64,000 nucleotides of DNA from Neobacillus novalis NBRC 102450 (GTDB taxonomy: Bacteria; Bacillota; Bacilli; Bacillales; Cytobacillaceae). Location: the NCBI RefSeq assembly GCF_001591805.1, contig NZ_BCVP01000022.1:1-64000 (forward strand), written 5' to 3'. Both the position numbers and the translations under genes were made by a program. The notes under the pieces were generated by a model. The model was given only the letters and a program-made list of their open reading frames with translations, ran no database searches and had not been told where the DNA came from. Of the stretch, positions 26,692 to 34,359 are shown in pieces (position 1 is the first letter of the stretch; each line of letters begins with the position of its first letter).

Positions 26692-27030
26692 ATGGCAATA
26701 CGTGATCGTGGGATGGTTAAATGGCAGGCTGCATTTCAATTGCCTGAATTGGCAAAAACACAACGTAACTTTTGATGGGGTACTGAGCGGATAAGTAAAC
26801 CGATAATTGATGAAAATGAGGCAGAAGAGTTTGACCTTCGCATAATTTACTCAATGGAATACGGTCATGCTGTAACGCTGAAGATATGGGATGAAGGATT
26901 TACTTCGGATATAACTGGTCGTGTTCATTACGTCGATCCTATTACAAATGAACTGCGGATTGAAGTAGAGTCTAGCAAATTCGAGAAAGTGGCGTTCGAC
27001 AATGTTGTCGGAGTGAAGGTCGTTAATTAG
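26692..27030 (+). pseudogene. YolD-like protein with an in-frame stop
   Basis: 113 codons. The start MAIRDRGMVKWQAAFQLPEL and the later GHAVTLKIWDEGFTSDITG, VHYVDPITNELRIEV and FDNVVGVKVVN follow the YolD-like pattern. Codon 28 is TGA (26773-26775) inside RNF-stop-WGTE, with the frame otherwise unbroken. GGAGGCGATTAT precedes the ATG and a LexA box lies upstream. YolD proteins accompany UvrX-type translesion polymerases; no such gene is nearby, so this is an orphan cassette copy. Confidence 0.8.
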
Positions 27031-27066
27031 GCAGACATAATGTCGAGTGGAGTGTTTATTTTTTTC

Positions 27067-27146
27067 TTCTTAAACTAAAGGGTGCAAGAATAAAAGATCG
27101 GGCTGTCAATACGTCAGCCTTTTCTTATTGAACTATTGGGCAGGTT
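27067..27146 (+). repeat. Full cassette-border repeat E4
   Basis: CTAAAGGGTGCAAG, then a GGGCTGTCAATACGTCAGCC hairpin with T tail, then CTATTGGGCAGGTTAG and CCGAACAA. Shows the complete order half repeat, terminator, second core. Confidence 0.75.
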
Positions 27147-27214
27147 AGCCGAACAATGCATTCGAAACTTTTTAAAATTATAATCGTCTAAAAATAGAGA
27201 GGGAGGACGATAAA

Positions 27215-27610
27215 ATGAGAAACGTTTTTATCGGCATAACACTTCTTGTTTTTGTAATCACAGGATGTCAATCAAATAATAATATTGAAGAAGTGATAAA
27301 CAACCACAATGACATTCAAAATTTGGAAGGTTTAAAAAAATTTGTTGAAAATGTAAATAATCAAAATCAAGCTGAAATTAACTATGTACAATATGGGATT
27401 GAAGGACAACGGGGAGTAAGGACATTAACGTTTAATGGAGAAAAAATCAATGTTTCTCATAGTGTCGATGGTGATTTTATTGAGGAATTTAACTGCAATG
27501 ACTTTATAGTTAAAACTGAAGAAGATGTTAAAAAATATATACTTAGCCAATGTACAGGAGATTTTAATGGAGATTTCGAGTTATTGTCAGCCCCAAATAA
27601 AGATGAATAA
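27215..27610 (+). CDS. DUF4362 lipoprotein (cassette gene)
   Basis: 131 residues. Signal peptide and lipobox: RNVFIGITLLVFVITGC, with Cys at residue 18. The mature part carries a DUF4362-type pattern: VINNHNDIQNLEGLKKFVEN, INYVQYGIEGQRGVRTLTFN and a C-terminal KYILSQC. GGGAGGA precedes the ATG. DUF4362 proteins are Bacillus lipoproteins of unknown function, and I recall them as often lying in similar gene surroundings. Flanked by repeats at 27133 and 27663. Confidence 0.85.
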   Translation: MRNVFIGITLLVFVITGCQSNNNIEEVINNHNDIQNLEGLKKFVENVNNQNQAEINYVQYGIEGQRGVRTLTFNGEKINVSHSVDGDFIEEFNCNDFIVKTEEDVKKYILSQCTGDFNGDFELLSAPNKDE

Positions 27611-27762
27611 TTCAATTAATGGTTAAGAAAAAAGTTGTTGCAGCACCTTTTCTTATTGTACGGAGCAGGTTAGTTGAAGAAAAATTATGGAAAAAATTCC
27701 AATATCATAGGGTGATTTATGGTATAATTTGAGAAAATATATATTCGTTTTTAAGGGGGAAA

Positions 27763-27948
27763 ATGATGAAAAAGTATTTACCAGTCACTATTGTATCCTT
27801 TGTCTTTGGTTTTATTGGACGAATGTTGGTCGGCAATTGGGGATTTTTAGTAGCTGTTGGTTTCGGACTATTATTTTTAATATATCAAGAACTAAGCATT
27901 ATCTCAACACTTCTAAAAGAACGTTCCTCTACGAAAAAAGTTGCATAG
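27763..27948 (+). CDS. Small membrane protein (61 aa, cassette gene)
   Basis: Two hydrophobic segments (YLPVTIVSFVFGFIG and WGFLVAVGFGLLFLIY) and a basic tail ending RSSTKKVA. AAGGGGGAAA precedes an ATG pair. Not recognised. The half repeat TAACGGGTGC follows 12 bases after the stop. Confidence 0.7.
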   Translation: MMKKYLPVTIVSFVFGFIGRMLVGNWGFLVAVGFGLLFLIYQELSIISTLLKERSSTKKVA

Positions 27949-28098
27949 ATTATTCAAGTAACGGGTGCTGAAGATCCAGCTACCATAAATGGTGGCTTTT
28001 TTGTTGTTCAACTTTAAGGGCTGGTTAGTGGATGAAGGAAAAGAGGATGAGTATGTAGAAATTATTATTTATCTAATTTTGGAAGGAAGAATGTACCA

Positions 28099-28575
28099 GT
28101 GCCAACTGAAAAAGCAGATATTTTTGTATTAGCAATGTTTGGAGATTTTGAAACATTTAAAAGCCATTTCAATTTAGAAGATGTCCATAAAAAAGAATAT
28201 GGTTACAGCTTATTACACAAATCAATAGCAGGTCGGCAATTCGAGATATCGTTGTTCTTAATAGAAAATGGCATCGATATAAATATGACGGATAAAGATG
28301 GTTTTACTCCGTTACACTACATTGCAATATATCCTAATCTGACTGTAGCTAAAGAGATTCTTAATAGAGGCGGAGATATTAATATTAGGAACAAATATGG
28401 AAATAGTGCGTTAATAACAGCTATTGATGAATGTAAAGGAAGATATTATGATTTGGTAGAACTTTTTATGCAGTATAATCCCGATACAACACTAGAAACC
28501 AATACCGGTCTGACTCCAATAGAATTGGCTAAAAGGAGGGGATATGAAAAATTGATTAATATGTTGGAGAAATAA
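28099..28575 (+). CDS. Ankyrin repeat protein (cassette gene)
   Basis: 158 residues with about four ankyrin units: YGYSLLHKSIAGRQFEISLF, DKDGFTPLHYIAIYPNLTVA and KYGNSALITAIDE are clear, and NTGLTPIELAKRRGYEKLI closes the domain. The start is GTG at 28099, 12-13 bases after GGAAGGA. Predicted soluble binding protein; in Bacillus such isolated ankyrin proteins can be immunity partners, but no toxin is adjacent here. Confidence 0.88.
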   Translation: MPTEKADIFVLAMFGDFETFKSHFNLEDVHKKEYGYSLLHKSIAGRQFEISLFLIENGIDINMTDKDGFTPLHYIAIYPNLTVAKEILNRGGDINIRNKYGNSALITAIDECKGRYYDLVELFMQYNPDTTLETNTGLTPIELAKRRGYEKLINMLEK

Positions 28576-28694
28576 TTTTTTCACTAACTGGTGTAAGAAT
28601 TGAAGATCCTGCTTTTTTGGCTGCTTTTTTTATTAACTAACGATGCAATAGAAAAACAATTTTATAAAACTATCGCTGGAGGTATTATGAAATT

Positions 28695-29067
28695 TTGAAA
28701 TACTTTAAAGAAGCTAATCAAATTTGGAAAAGTCAAGTGCCAAAGAATGGACAATCAGATACAGTTGAAGGTGAATTAATTAGGGCAGTTGAAAAACTTC
28801 GTTATGAAGCACAATACAATGGAAATGGTAATTGGGATGGAGGATTCGGAAGATTTTGTCAGTATATTTGGGGTATTTTAAATGATGAAACTGTCTTCGA
28901 CATCATTGCTTTAGAGGAAATTAAATTAGATAAGTACATTGTATAATTTTGAAGAACCTTATCTTGAAGATGATTTATATGATAGGATAACAGATCGAAT
29001 TATTGAATGCAGTTTTGCTTATAAAGGACCTATTAAAAGGGAAAAGGACCCATTCCAATATAGGTAG
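28695..29067 (+). pseudogene. Hypothetical cassette protein, frameshifted
   Basis: The first frame (83 residues, TTG start at 28695) includes ELIRAVEKLRYEAQYNGNGN and GGFGRFCQYIWGILND and stops after DKYIV. The text continues in another frame as YNFEEPYLEDDLYDRITDRI to a stop at 29065-29067, about 123 residues in all. Loss of a TA dinucleotide in GTATAAT would explain it. GGAGG lies 14 bases before the TTG. Family not recognised; the RRAVEKLR-GNW pattern occurs in other small Bacillus hypotheticals. Confidence 0.6.
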
Positions 29068-29073
29068 TCTTGT

Positions 29074-29099
29074 TCCACTAACGGGGCAGTTTAGTGAAA
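29074..29099 (+). repeat. Cassette-border repeat E8
   Basis: CACTAA-CGGGGCAGT-TTAGTG, a perfect 6-bp stem. It stands in plus orientation although the next gene is on the minus strand. Confidence 0.8.
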
Positions 29100-29278
29100 G
29101 AAGATGAATGAAAAAACCTTTATTTATAAATCCTACATTTGTTAATTAGTGTTCAATAATATTTTCTTGAACCTTGAAAAATTGAGTTCATAACAAAACC
29201 ATCCAAGAAAATGGATGGCTAAGGAAAATGGTCAATACTTTTCGTATAGTTATAAAAAATCGCTTTAATGGTGTCGTA

Positions 29279-29836
29279 TTATCTAAGTTTCCTCTTTTCC
29301 TCCAATTTTAAAAGGGAAACTACAATCCACCGAACAATAATACCTACGGTTAGAAAAAGAAGGAAATCAATTGTAGTAGAAAATGGCTTTATGTAGACAA
29401 AAAATTTTATATACTGTAATACCAACTTGTAAAAAACAAAAGCTAATAGTCCACCCCAAACTGTAATCCAAAATAAATAACTTTTCCAAGAAGAAGTGTA
29501 TTGGTAAACTAACATGCCTGATAAAGGAATTAGAGTAAAGTTGCCTAAAAAGTAGTTTGTCTTGATTGGTAATGTATCTTTTAGGGTTGCCCAGTAACCT
29601 AATTGTTCGCCAATTGAGTCGTAAACTTGAAATGCTACAGCAAGTAAAGAACCGTAAAGAAGGATTACTGTAATTCGTTTTTTGTCTACAAGATAAAGAA
29701 ATAAAGCATAAGTACAAATTATTAAAATTACGATGAAAATCCAACTTGGAGATAGAAAAATTTCATTAATCCATTTCTTTTCAACTAAATCATATAATTG
29801 TTGGGCTTTTTTAAGTATTTGCTCATCGGTAATCAT
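29279..29836 (-). CDS. CBO0543 family integral membrane protein (cassette gene)
   Basis: 185 residues with about five membrane segments (for example WIFIVILIICTYALFLYLVD and FWITVWGGLLAFVFYKLVL). Loop signatures such as YDSIGEQLGYW and NFTLIPLSGMLVYQY match the CBO0543 family of Firmicutes. GGGGGAAA precedes the ATG. It is the only cassette gene on the minus strand, while the repeats on both sides stay in plus orientation. Function unknown. Confidence 0.85.
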   Translation of the reverse strand: MITDEQILKKAQQLYDLVEKKWINEIFLSPSWIFIVILIICTYALFLYLVDKKRITVILLYGSLLAVAFQVYDSIGEQLGYWATLKDTLPIKTNYFLGNFTLIPLSGMLVYQYTSSWKSYLFWITVWGGLLAFVFYKLVLQYIKFFVYIKPFSTTIDFLLFLTVGIIVRWIVVSLLKLEEKRKLR

Positions 29837-29947
29837 AATAATTTCCCCCTGTTTATAGAAAAATTAATTATATTCTTTGTTTACAAATGGAAATTATTCC
29901 TGAACAGAACTTTTGCTTTTTAATTTAGCCTGAGTTCTTATTCACCA

Positions 29948-30026
29948 AACGGGGGCTAGAGCTGAAGAAATAGGATCGCTGCGGCGATCCTATTTCTTGT
30001 TCCGCTAACGGGGCAGGTTAGTAGAA
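29948..30026 (+). repeat. Full cassette-border repeat E9
   Basis: AAACGGGGGCTAGAGCTGAA, then a perfect 13-bp stem (GAAATAGGATCGC, loop TGCG, GCGATCCTATTTC at 29967-29996), then CTAAC-GGGGCAG-GTTAG at 30005-30021. The clearest complete border in the array. Confidence 0.85.
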
Positions 30027-30101
30027 GAAGGAATATAAAGTTCGGATGAAGAATATACACCATTAAGTGATAAATCAGCAATAAATATTGGGGGGGTTAT
30101 A

Positions 30102-30182
30102 TTGAAACGTCTTGTCTTAGGTATTTTGGTGATATGGATTATCCTTATTGGAATTTATTATTTGACTACCCCTGGAGCCTAA
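30102..30182 (+). CDS. Tiny membrane peptide (26 aa, cassette gene)
   Basis: TTG-initiated MKRLVLGILVIWIILIGIYY ends LTTPGA; a single hydrophobic helix with a basic start. GGGGGG lies six bases upstream. Its TAA stop is the TAA of the border TAACGGGTGC. It fills the whole cassette between E9 and E10, which supports it as the cassette's gene. Confidence 0.55.
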   Translation: MKRLVLGILVIWIILIGIYYLTTPGA

Positions 30183-30217
30183 CGGGTGCTTTAATCTAAG
30201 AAGGATTAAGGCACTTT
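30180..30217 (+). repeat. Cassette border E10 with built-in terminator
   Basis: TAACGGGTGCTTTAATC, then GATTAAGGCACTTTTTT: the conserved GTGC of the core pairs with GCAC of the terminator stem. Confidence 0.7.
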
Positions 30218-30284
30218 TTTGATAATTTGCTTATTGAACACAAGAAGCAGGGTTGTTCAATTAATAGAATGAGGGTGGAGTTAT

Positions 30285-30776
30285 TTGGAAAAAGAATGGG
30301 AAAGTTTTAAATCCATTAAAGGTTGTATGTTAATGGGAATTTATGCAAAAGCACTTAGTATGCACCAATTCAAGAATGAGCTTATTCTTCACCCAGTCGA
30401 GACAATTTTAGAGATTAGAAATCCAAAATCATTTGAAATAAAGTATTGGAAGTTAAGTTGGACCGAAACCACGGCAGGAGACGATTTACTAATAGTTAAG
30501 GAGCAGGATACTCCTGAACCACTTCAATATGAATCGATAGATGCCCCTTATCAAAAACATATCATAACGGGTTCAAGTTTTTTTGTTCAACATAATGTTA
30601 TTAAAAAAGTTAGTGGATATGGATTTAATAATGATGGCAGTCGATTCTTAACATCGATTATTTTAGAACTCGAAGAATCATTCATTTCTATACAAGCAGG
30701 AGCGGCTATAGAAATAAGAATTACATCAAAAAAACCTAAAGATTTTGGAAACATAATTTTTGCCACGACATTGTGA
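30285..30776 (+). CDS. Hypothetical soluble protein (163 aa, cassette gene)
   Basis: TTG start after GGGTGGAG. Beta-rich, without signal or membrane segments: begins MEKEWESFKSIKGCMLMGIY and contains NPKSFEIKYWKLSWTETTAG and SFISIQAGAAIEIRITSKKP. Not recognised. The border TAACGGGTGC follows about 20 bases after the stop. Confidence 0.75.
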   Translation: MEKEWESFKSIKGCMLMGIYAKALSMHQFKNELILHPVETILEIRNPKSFEIKYWKLSWTETTAGDDLLIVKEQDTPEPLQYESIDAPYQKHIITGSSFFVQHNVIKKVSGYGFNNDGSRFLTSIILELEESFISIQAGAAIEIRITSKKPKDFGNIIFATTL

Positions 30777-30876
30777 ATGGTTGTATTTAAATTAACGGGT
30801 GCTTTTCTTCAAGAAAAGGGATTGCTCTTTTCCTTATAGAAGTAAAGTAGCAGGTATGTTTTAAAGGGGGGATTTG

Positions 30877-31089
30877 ATGAGCGAGAAAGAAACTCCAGAG
30901 CGACAAAGAGAGAGGTTGAGGCAAGAAGAATTAAAGAAAAATCCAACGGGCAATTTGAACGATGCTTTTAACAGAGCAAACAATGGTAGTCTTGTCGATT
31001 TGGTAGGTAGTTTGGGATGGAAAGGTACTGGAATTCTTATTCTTGTAATAATATTAGGGGTTATAATATATTCCGTCTTCTTTCGCTAA
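30877..31089 (+). CDS. DUF6366 family small membrane protein (cassette gene)
   Basis: 70 residues: a charged N-terminal half (ETPERQRERLRQEELKKNP), the segment TGNLNDAFNRANNGSLVDL, and one C-terminal membrane helix (GILILVIILGVIIYSVFF). This fits DUF6366. ATG at 30877 follows GGGGGG. The stop TAA is the first TAA of the border TAACGGTGC. Function unknown. Confidence 0.8.
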   Translation: MSEKETPERQRERLRQEELKKNPTGNLNDAFNRANNGSLVDLVGSLGWKGTGILILVIILGVIIYSVFFR

Positions 31090-31194
31090 CGGTGCAATAC
31101 TACAAAAAGGAAATCGCCCAATTTTCTTGATGTAAAGAATCAGTTTTCTTTGAAAGGTTAGAATTGGAAAACAGCCATAAAAGGGGAAAATAAA

Positions 31195-31755
31195 ATGAAG
31201 AAGTTATCCATAATAATAATATCTGCACTACTAGCATTTACCTTAAGTGCTTGTAATAATAACAATTCCAAATCAAACACTGTTTCCATTGCTGAATTAA
31301 CAAAGAGAGAAATTTCGATACTTTCAACCACCTCAGATAAATCATTTGTATTTGATTTCAACGTAGATAGTGACTATAAAGAGGTATCCCTATGGATTGA
31401 AAAATATGAATCAGGTAAATTGGTTGATGGTAAAATAAGTAATATAACGTCACAGATAGAGCAAAATGGCTCCATTATCTTTGCAATCGCAAAACCAAAT
31501 GAAAGTACAAAGCAACTTACTTTTAATATTGGTATTAACAGTAACGGTAGCGCGGGTGGTTCAATAAGTGGATTTGATTCAAATTCTAATGGGTTAGATA
31601 AAATGTCAAGTGTGTGGGGAAACATTCCAGAAGGAAATACCTCGATTGAAGGAGAAACAGTATTAGCATATATTTGTTATTCAAATGATAAAAGTAGTAT
31701 GAGTTCACTTTCCTCCGATTTTTTTAAAGATGTGGATGGTCATAAGAGTACATAA
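31195..31755 (+). CDS. Hypothetical lipoprotein (186 aa, cassette gene)
   Basis: Signal peptide with lipobox IIIISALLAFTLSAC, Cys at residue 20, then an Asn/Ser-rich linker and a beta-rich domain containing SFVFDFNVDSDYKEVSLWIE and AYICYSNDKSSMSSLSSDF. AAGGGG precedes the ATG. Probably a surface lipoprotein; family not recognised. No cassette border follows its stop; the IS110-type element begins about 70 bp later. Confidence 0.8.
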   Translation: MKKLSIIIISALLAFTLSACNNNNSKSNTVSIAELTKREISILSTTSDKSFVFDFNVDSDYKEVSLWIEKYESGKLVDGKISNITSQIEQNGSIIFAIAKPNESTKQLTFNIGINSNGSAGGSISGFDSNSNGLDKMSSVWGNIPEGNTSIEGETVLAYICYSNDKSSMSSLSSDFFKDVDGHKST

Positions 31756-31843
31756 AAAAATTCGATGTTGTTTATCTGCTTAAGTCTGAATTTATCAAGT
31801 AAGGGCTTGTGTAAAGTTATTGAGCTCCCTCAGTTAGATACGA

Positions 31844-32227
31844 TTATCTCTCGAATACTCACTTATTCGCAGGATTTCAAATCACTTGAAAGAATAGTAG
31901 GGGATTGATTGAATGAGTTTAAATCATTTTGGCACATGAAGGCGTACTTAAATTAAGGAGGCAGTATTAACTCCAATAATTTCCATATAATGTACGTATT
32001 CTCCACGCTACCCCTGGAGGTTTTCACTCCCATGTCTCAACGGGTCAATGCCCTCTCATTCCTTCGTTACACCTATCCAAGTGGTAGAGGCCGGTCTTTC
32101 TAACGGAACGGGTCTGAGCCCTTTTGCACAATAAATCCGGTACTCGTACTTTCTTTGAAATCCTAAGAATAAGCCAATATTCGAAAGGTATTAAACTTAA
32201 AGTAATTATTTTATTATCAATATAATA
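31844..32227 (-). ncRNA. Candidate bridge/seek RNA of the IS element
   Basis: The non-coding end between the transposase stop and the inverted repeat. In IS110-family elements a structured guide RNA is encoded in such an end, downstream of the transposase in the IS1111 group. I see possible stems but have not folded it; the call rests on position. Confidence 0.4.
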
Positions 32228-33503
32228 TTAGGCAGCTATTGACATTATAGGCTGTACCATCTCAGGACGATAGGAATCATTCTTTCTGGCCATTCCTACT
32301 AGAACTCTTGCGAGTTTATGAATTAGTTTCATAATTGATTTCATTTTCTTCATCTTTTTAACTTTAACATTATTAGCGTGTAGCCCTTTAAAATCAGCGT
32401 TGTTCATGACAAGACTCATTGTCGCTAGATACAAGAAGCGCCGTAAACGTGATCTTCCACGTTTGGAGAGGACAATTTGACCTTTCCATTTACCTGAACT
32501 AGCCTCTGCAAGGTGCAGCCCAGCATGACGCAATAATGAATTGCCGTGTGCAAATCCACTTAGATCTCCTGATTCTCCTAGAATGCCTGCAAGGGCAATT
32601 TCGCTAATCCCTTTAATTGCAAGTAACTTTCTTGCGAAAGGTATTCGTTTAAGGGCTTCCGTGACTTCCATTTCAACTCGCTCGAGTTGAGTGGTTGCTA
32701 AATCAAACTCTTCAATCAATTGTTCCAGGTGTAGTTTATAGGCATCAAGTGCTTGTCGAGTTCCGATTGAATGCATAGCTAAGTCAATTAATAATTGTGC
32801 TTTTCTTAACCCAGGTTGTCTCTTCATTTGTTTTTTCCAACCTACAACGATATCTGCTGCTTTTCATAGAACGTAGTTCAAGTGGTGTAGGGAATAATCG
32901 TACAGTTGCCATTGCCCCTTTGCCTTTAACATCTTTGAATACCTGCAGAAGTTCTGGGAATACAATATCGACCCAACGGTTGATTTGATTGACCGCACTG
33001 ACAAGTCGTTTAACCGTCATGTCACGGTTAGACATTAAAACTCTTAGTTTTTCAAAGGCCTCTGAAGTGGGACGAATAAAGGAATAGTAACCATTCTTGA
33101 CCATATCAGCGATAACAAGAGCATCTTTTTTATCACTTTTCGAACGGCTATTATCACGGTTTTCCTTATTCTTTTTTACGAGGTGTGGGTTAACAGTTAC
33201 AGCCTCAATATCTTGGTCATATAGCCATTTTGATAGATTAATCCAGTAATGTCCTGTAGGTTCCATACCGATTATTGTAGAAGCAAATCCCTTTAAGGTT
33301 TTTAACTGGTTAATCCATTGTAGTAATCTAGCAAAGCCCTCTTCATTATTTTCAAATGTAAGAGGATCACCGACGATTATTCCACGGAAATTTACAGCTC
33401 TAGCTACGTGTAATTCTTGGGCGATATCCACACCAACAACAAGGTGTTTATCTGAAATTCTCTCAATTAGTTGATTTTGTTTGTCTTGCATCTTAAACTT
33501 CAT
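32228..33503 (-). pseudogene. IS110-family transposase, frameshifted
   Basis: The N-terminal part (from 33503) has the DEDD RuvC-like domain: VVGVDIAQELHVA, GMEPTGHYWINL and the SDKKDALVIADMV segment. The C-terminal part (32228-32827, another frame) has the Tnp IS116/IS110 domain with LLAIKGISEIALAGILGES and RHAGLHLAEASSGKW. Removing one A from the AAAA run near 32866 joins LRSMK to AADIVVGWKKQMKRQPGLRK. Combined length is about 424 residues, normal for the family. All catalytic residues appear present; the element may be newly dead or misread. Confidence 0.88.
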
Positions 33504-33608
33504 ATTAGGGTTCCTCCTTAAGGTTTTGAGTTAGAGTGGTGTCTATACTCATATCTTACTGAGGGACCTAATTTTTTTCAAAGTTGATAATTAGCTATCT
33601 ACAGGAAT

Positions 33609-33640
33609 TCTAACGTGGCAGGATAGTTTAATTAGAAAAT
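33609..33640 (+). repeat. Cassette-border repeat E13
   Basis: TTCTAACGTGGCAGGATAGT, a diverged core (CTAAC/GATAG) about 40 bp after the IS element, so the array resumes here. Confidence 0.6.
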
Positions 33641-33693
33641 AGAATAACTATTAGTGAAAGGGAAATTTAGAATTTTTATCAATGGAGGAGAAG

Positions 33694-34011
33694 ATGAATA
33701 ATCATCTAAAGCAAGAATTGTTATTTATGTCCATCTATTTATTAATTGTAATAGTGGCAGTTTTTCTAGCTTGGTTGTTATTTTTTAAAGACGCTTATAG
33801 CCCAAGAACCGTTGTAAGAGAGAGTGAAATTGAAAAAATTGATAAAAAAGAAGCAATGATAACGGTAGAATGTGTACAGAAAAAAGTCGATGACATTAGT
33901 GTTTATAAACTAGGACAGAAGGTAAAGGTATGGTTTTCTGTACCCAAAAATAATAATGACGTTTGGGAATGCAATAAAATTAAAATTAAAGATTTAGAAA
34001 TTATTGAGTAA
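33694..34011 (+). CDS. Small single-span membrane protein (cassette gene)
   Basis: 105 residues. Membrane helix ELLFMSIYLLIVIVAVFLAW, then an extracytoplasmic domain with VVRESEIEKIDKKEAMITVE and a Lys-rich end. The ATG at 33694 follows GGAGGAG; the ATG at 33682 overlaps that site. Not recognised. Flanked by repeats E13 and E14. Confidence 0.7.
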   Translation: MNNHLKQELLFMSIYLLIVIVAVFLAWLLFFKDAYSPRTVVRESEIEKIDKKEAMITVECVQKKVDDISVYKLGQKVKVWFSVPKNNNDVWECNKIKIKDLEIIE

Positions 34012-34098
34012 AAAACACCTCAGAAAGTTTTGTTGGAAAATTTCTCATTGTTTCTCAATATCGTGACATATGTATTCATAGTTTCAACAATACAAATA

Positions 34099-34140
34099 AA
34101 GTTTGTGAAAAATTACACTTAAACTAACGGGGGCTTTAGT
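34099..34140 (+). repeat. Cassette-border repeat E14, last in the array
   Basis: AAGTTTGTGAAAAATTACAC, then ACTAA-CGGGGGCT-TTAGT. The leader is shared with E1 and E2. Confidence 0.8.
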
Positions 34141-34224
34141 AGAAAAACTATGTAAAAATAAATACAGATAATACCTCAGTTCGTATCATATCGGAATGGG
34201 CTATTTTTTTGTTGAAAACAAACA

Positions 34225-34340
34225 AAAAACACTGCAAATTGCGGTGCAATTTGATACACATTTTACTTAACATTTTTAACTGTAAATTAACGTTTTGTGA
34301 CAGGGAACGGAACCCGTTAGCAATTGCATCGCCTTTTGTA
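34225..34340 (-). repeat. Type D repeat, inverted copy
   Basis: Read on the minus strand: GCAATTGCTAACGGGTTCCG, TTCCCTGTCACAAA, then AATGTTAAG. It aligns with 23795-23870 on the plus strand, including the GCAATTGC before the core. Confidence 0.75.
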
Positions 34341-34359
34341 TTTTGACCATAAAAATAGC

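Larger units (their letters stand above)
31823..33569 (-). mobile_element. IS110/IS1111-group insertion sequence
   Basis: About 1.75 kb. Near-terminal inverted repeats are AGCTCCCTCAGTTAGATACG (31823 on) and, at 33549-33569 reversed, AGGTCCCTCAGTAAGATATG, 18 of 21 matching. The transposase lies on the minus strand with about 45 bp before it and nearly 400 bp of non-coding sequence after it. Subterminal inverted repeats and a long non-coding end downstream of the transposase are features of the IS1111 group. The exact ends and target cannot be fixed from one copy. Confidence 0.75.
24061..34140 (+). other. Integron-like gene-cassette array without integrase
   Basis: About 13 short, unrelated genes lie head to tail, nearly all on the plus strand, each bordered by repeats with the core CTAACGGGGCAG or TAACGGGTGC. 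Sites were found near 24089, 25768, 26578, 27071, 27133, 27663, 27961, 28012, 28582, 28637, 29076, 29949, 30005, 30180, 30797, 31087, 33610 and 34123. The repeats keep plus orientation even around the minus-strand gene at 29279. Several gene stops use the TAA of TAACGGGTGC. The unit is [repeat, gene, stop, half repeat, terminator, repeat]. No recombinase is present in the window. An IS110-type element interrupts the array. Confidence 0.7.

Noticed and set aside
25853..31755. Reading the array genes as a toxin-immunity island
   Set aside because: Ankyrin, HEAT and lipoprotein genes resemble immunity genes, but no polymorphic toxin gene or secretion gene is seen.
32228..33503. Programmed frameshift in the IS transposase
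   Set aside because: IS110-family transposases are normally made from one frame; the lesion is a simple extra A, so decay or error is more likely.
24061..34140. Reading the array as a CRISPR locus
   Set aside because: The spacing between repeats is 0.2-1.7 kb with genes between, the cores are degenerate, and no cas genes are present.
24061..34140. Reading the array as a classical class 1-3 integron
   Set aside because: No intI-type integrase or attI is in the window and the cores, while attC-like in outline, do not carry the full R-L-L-R box structure.
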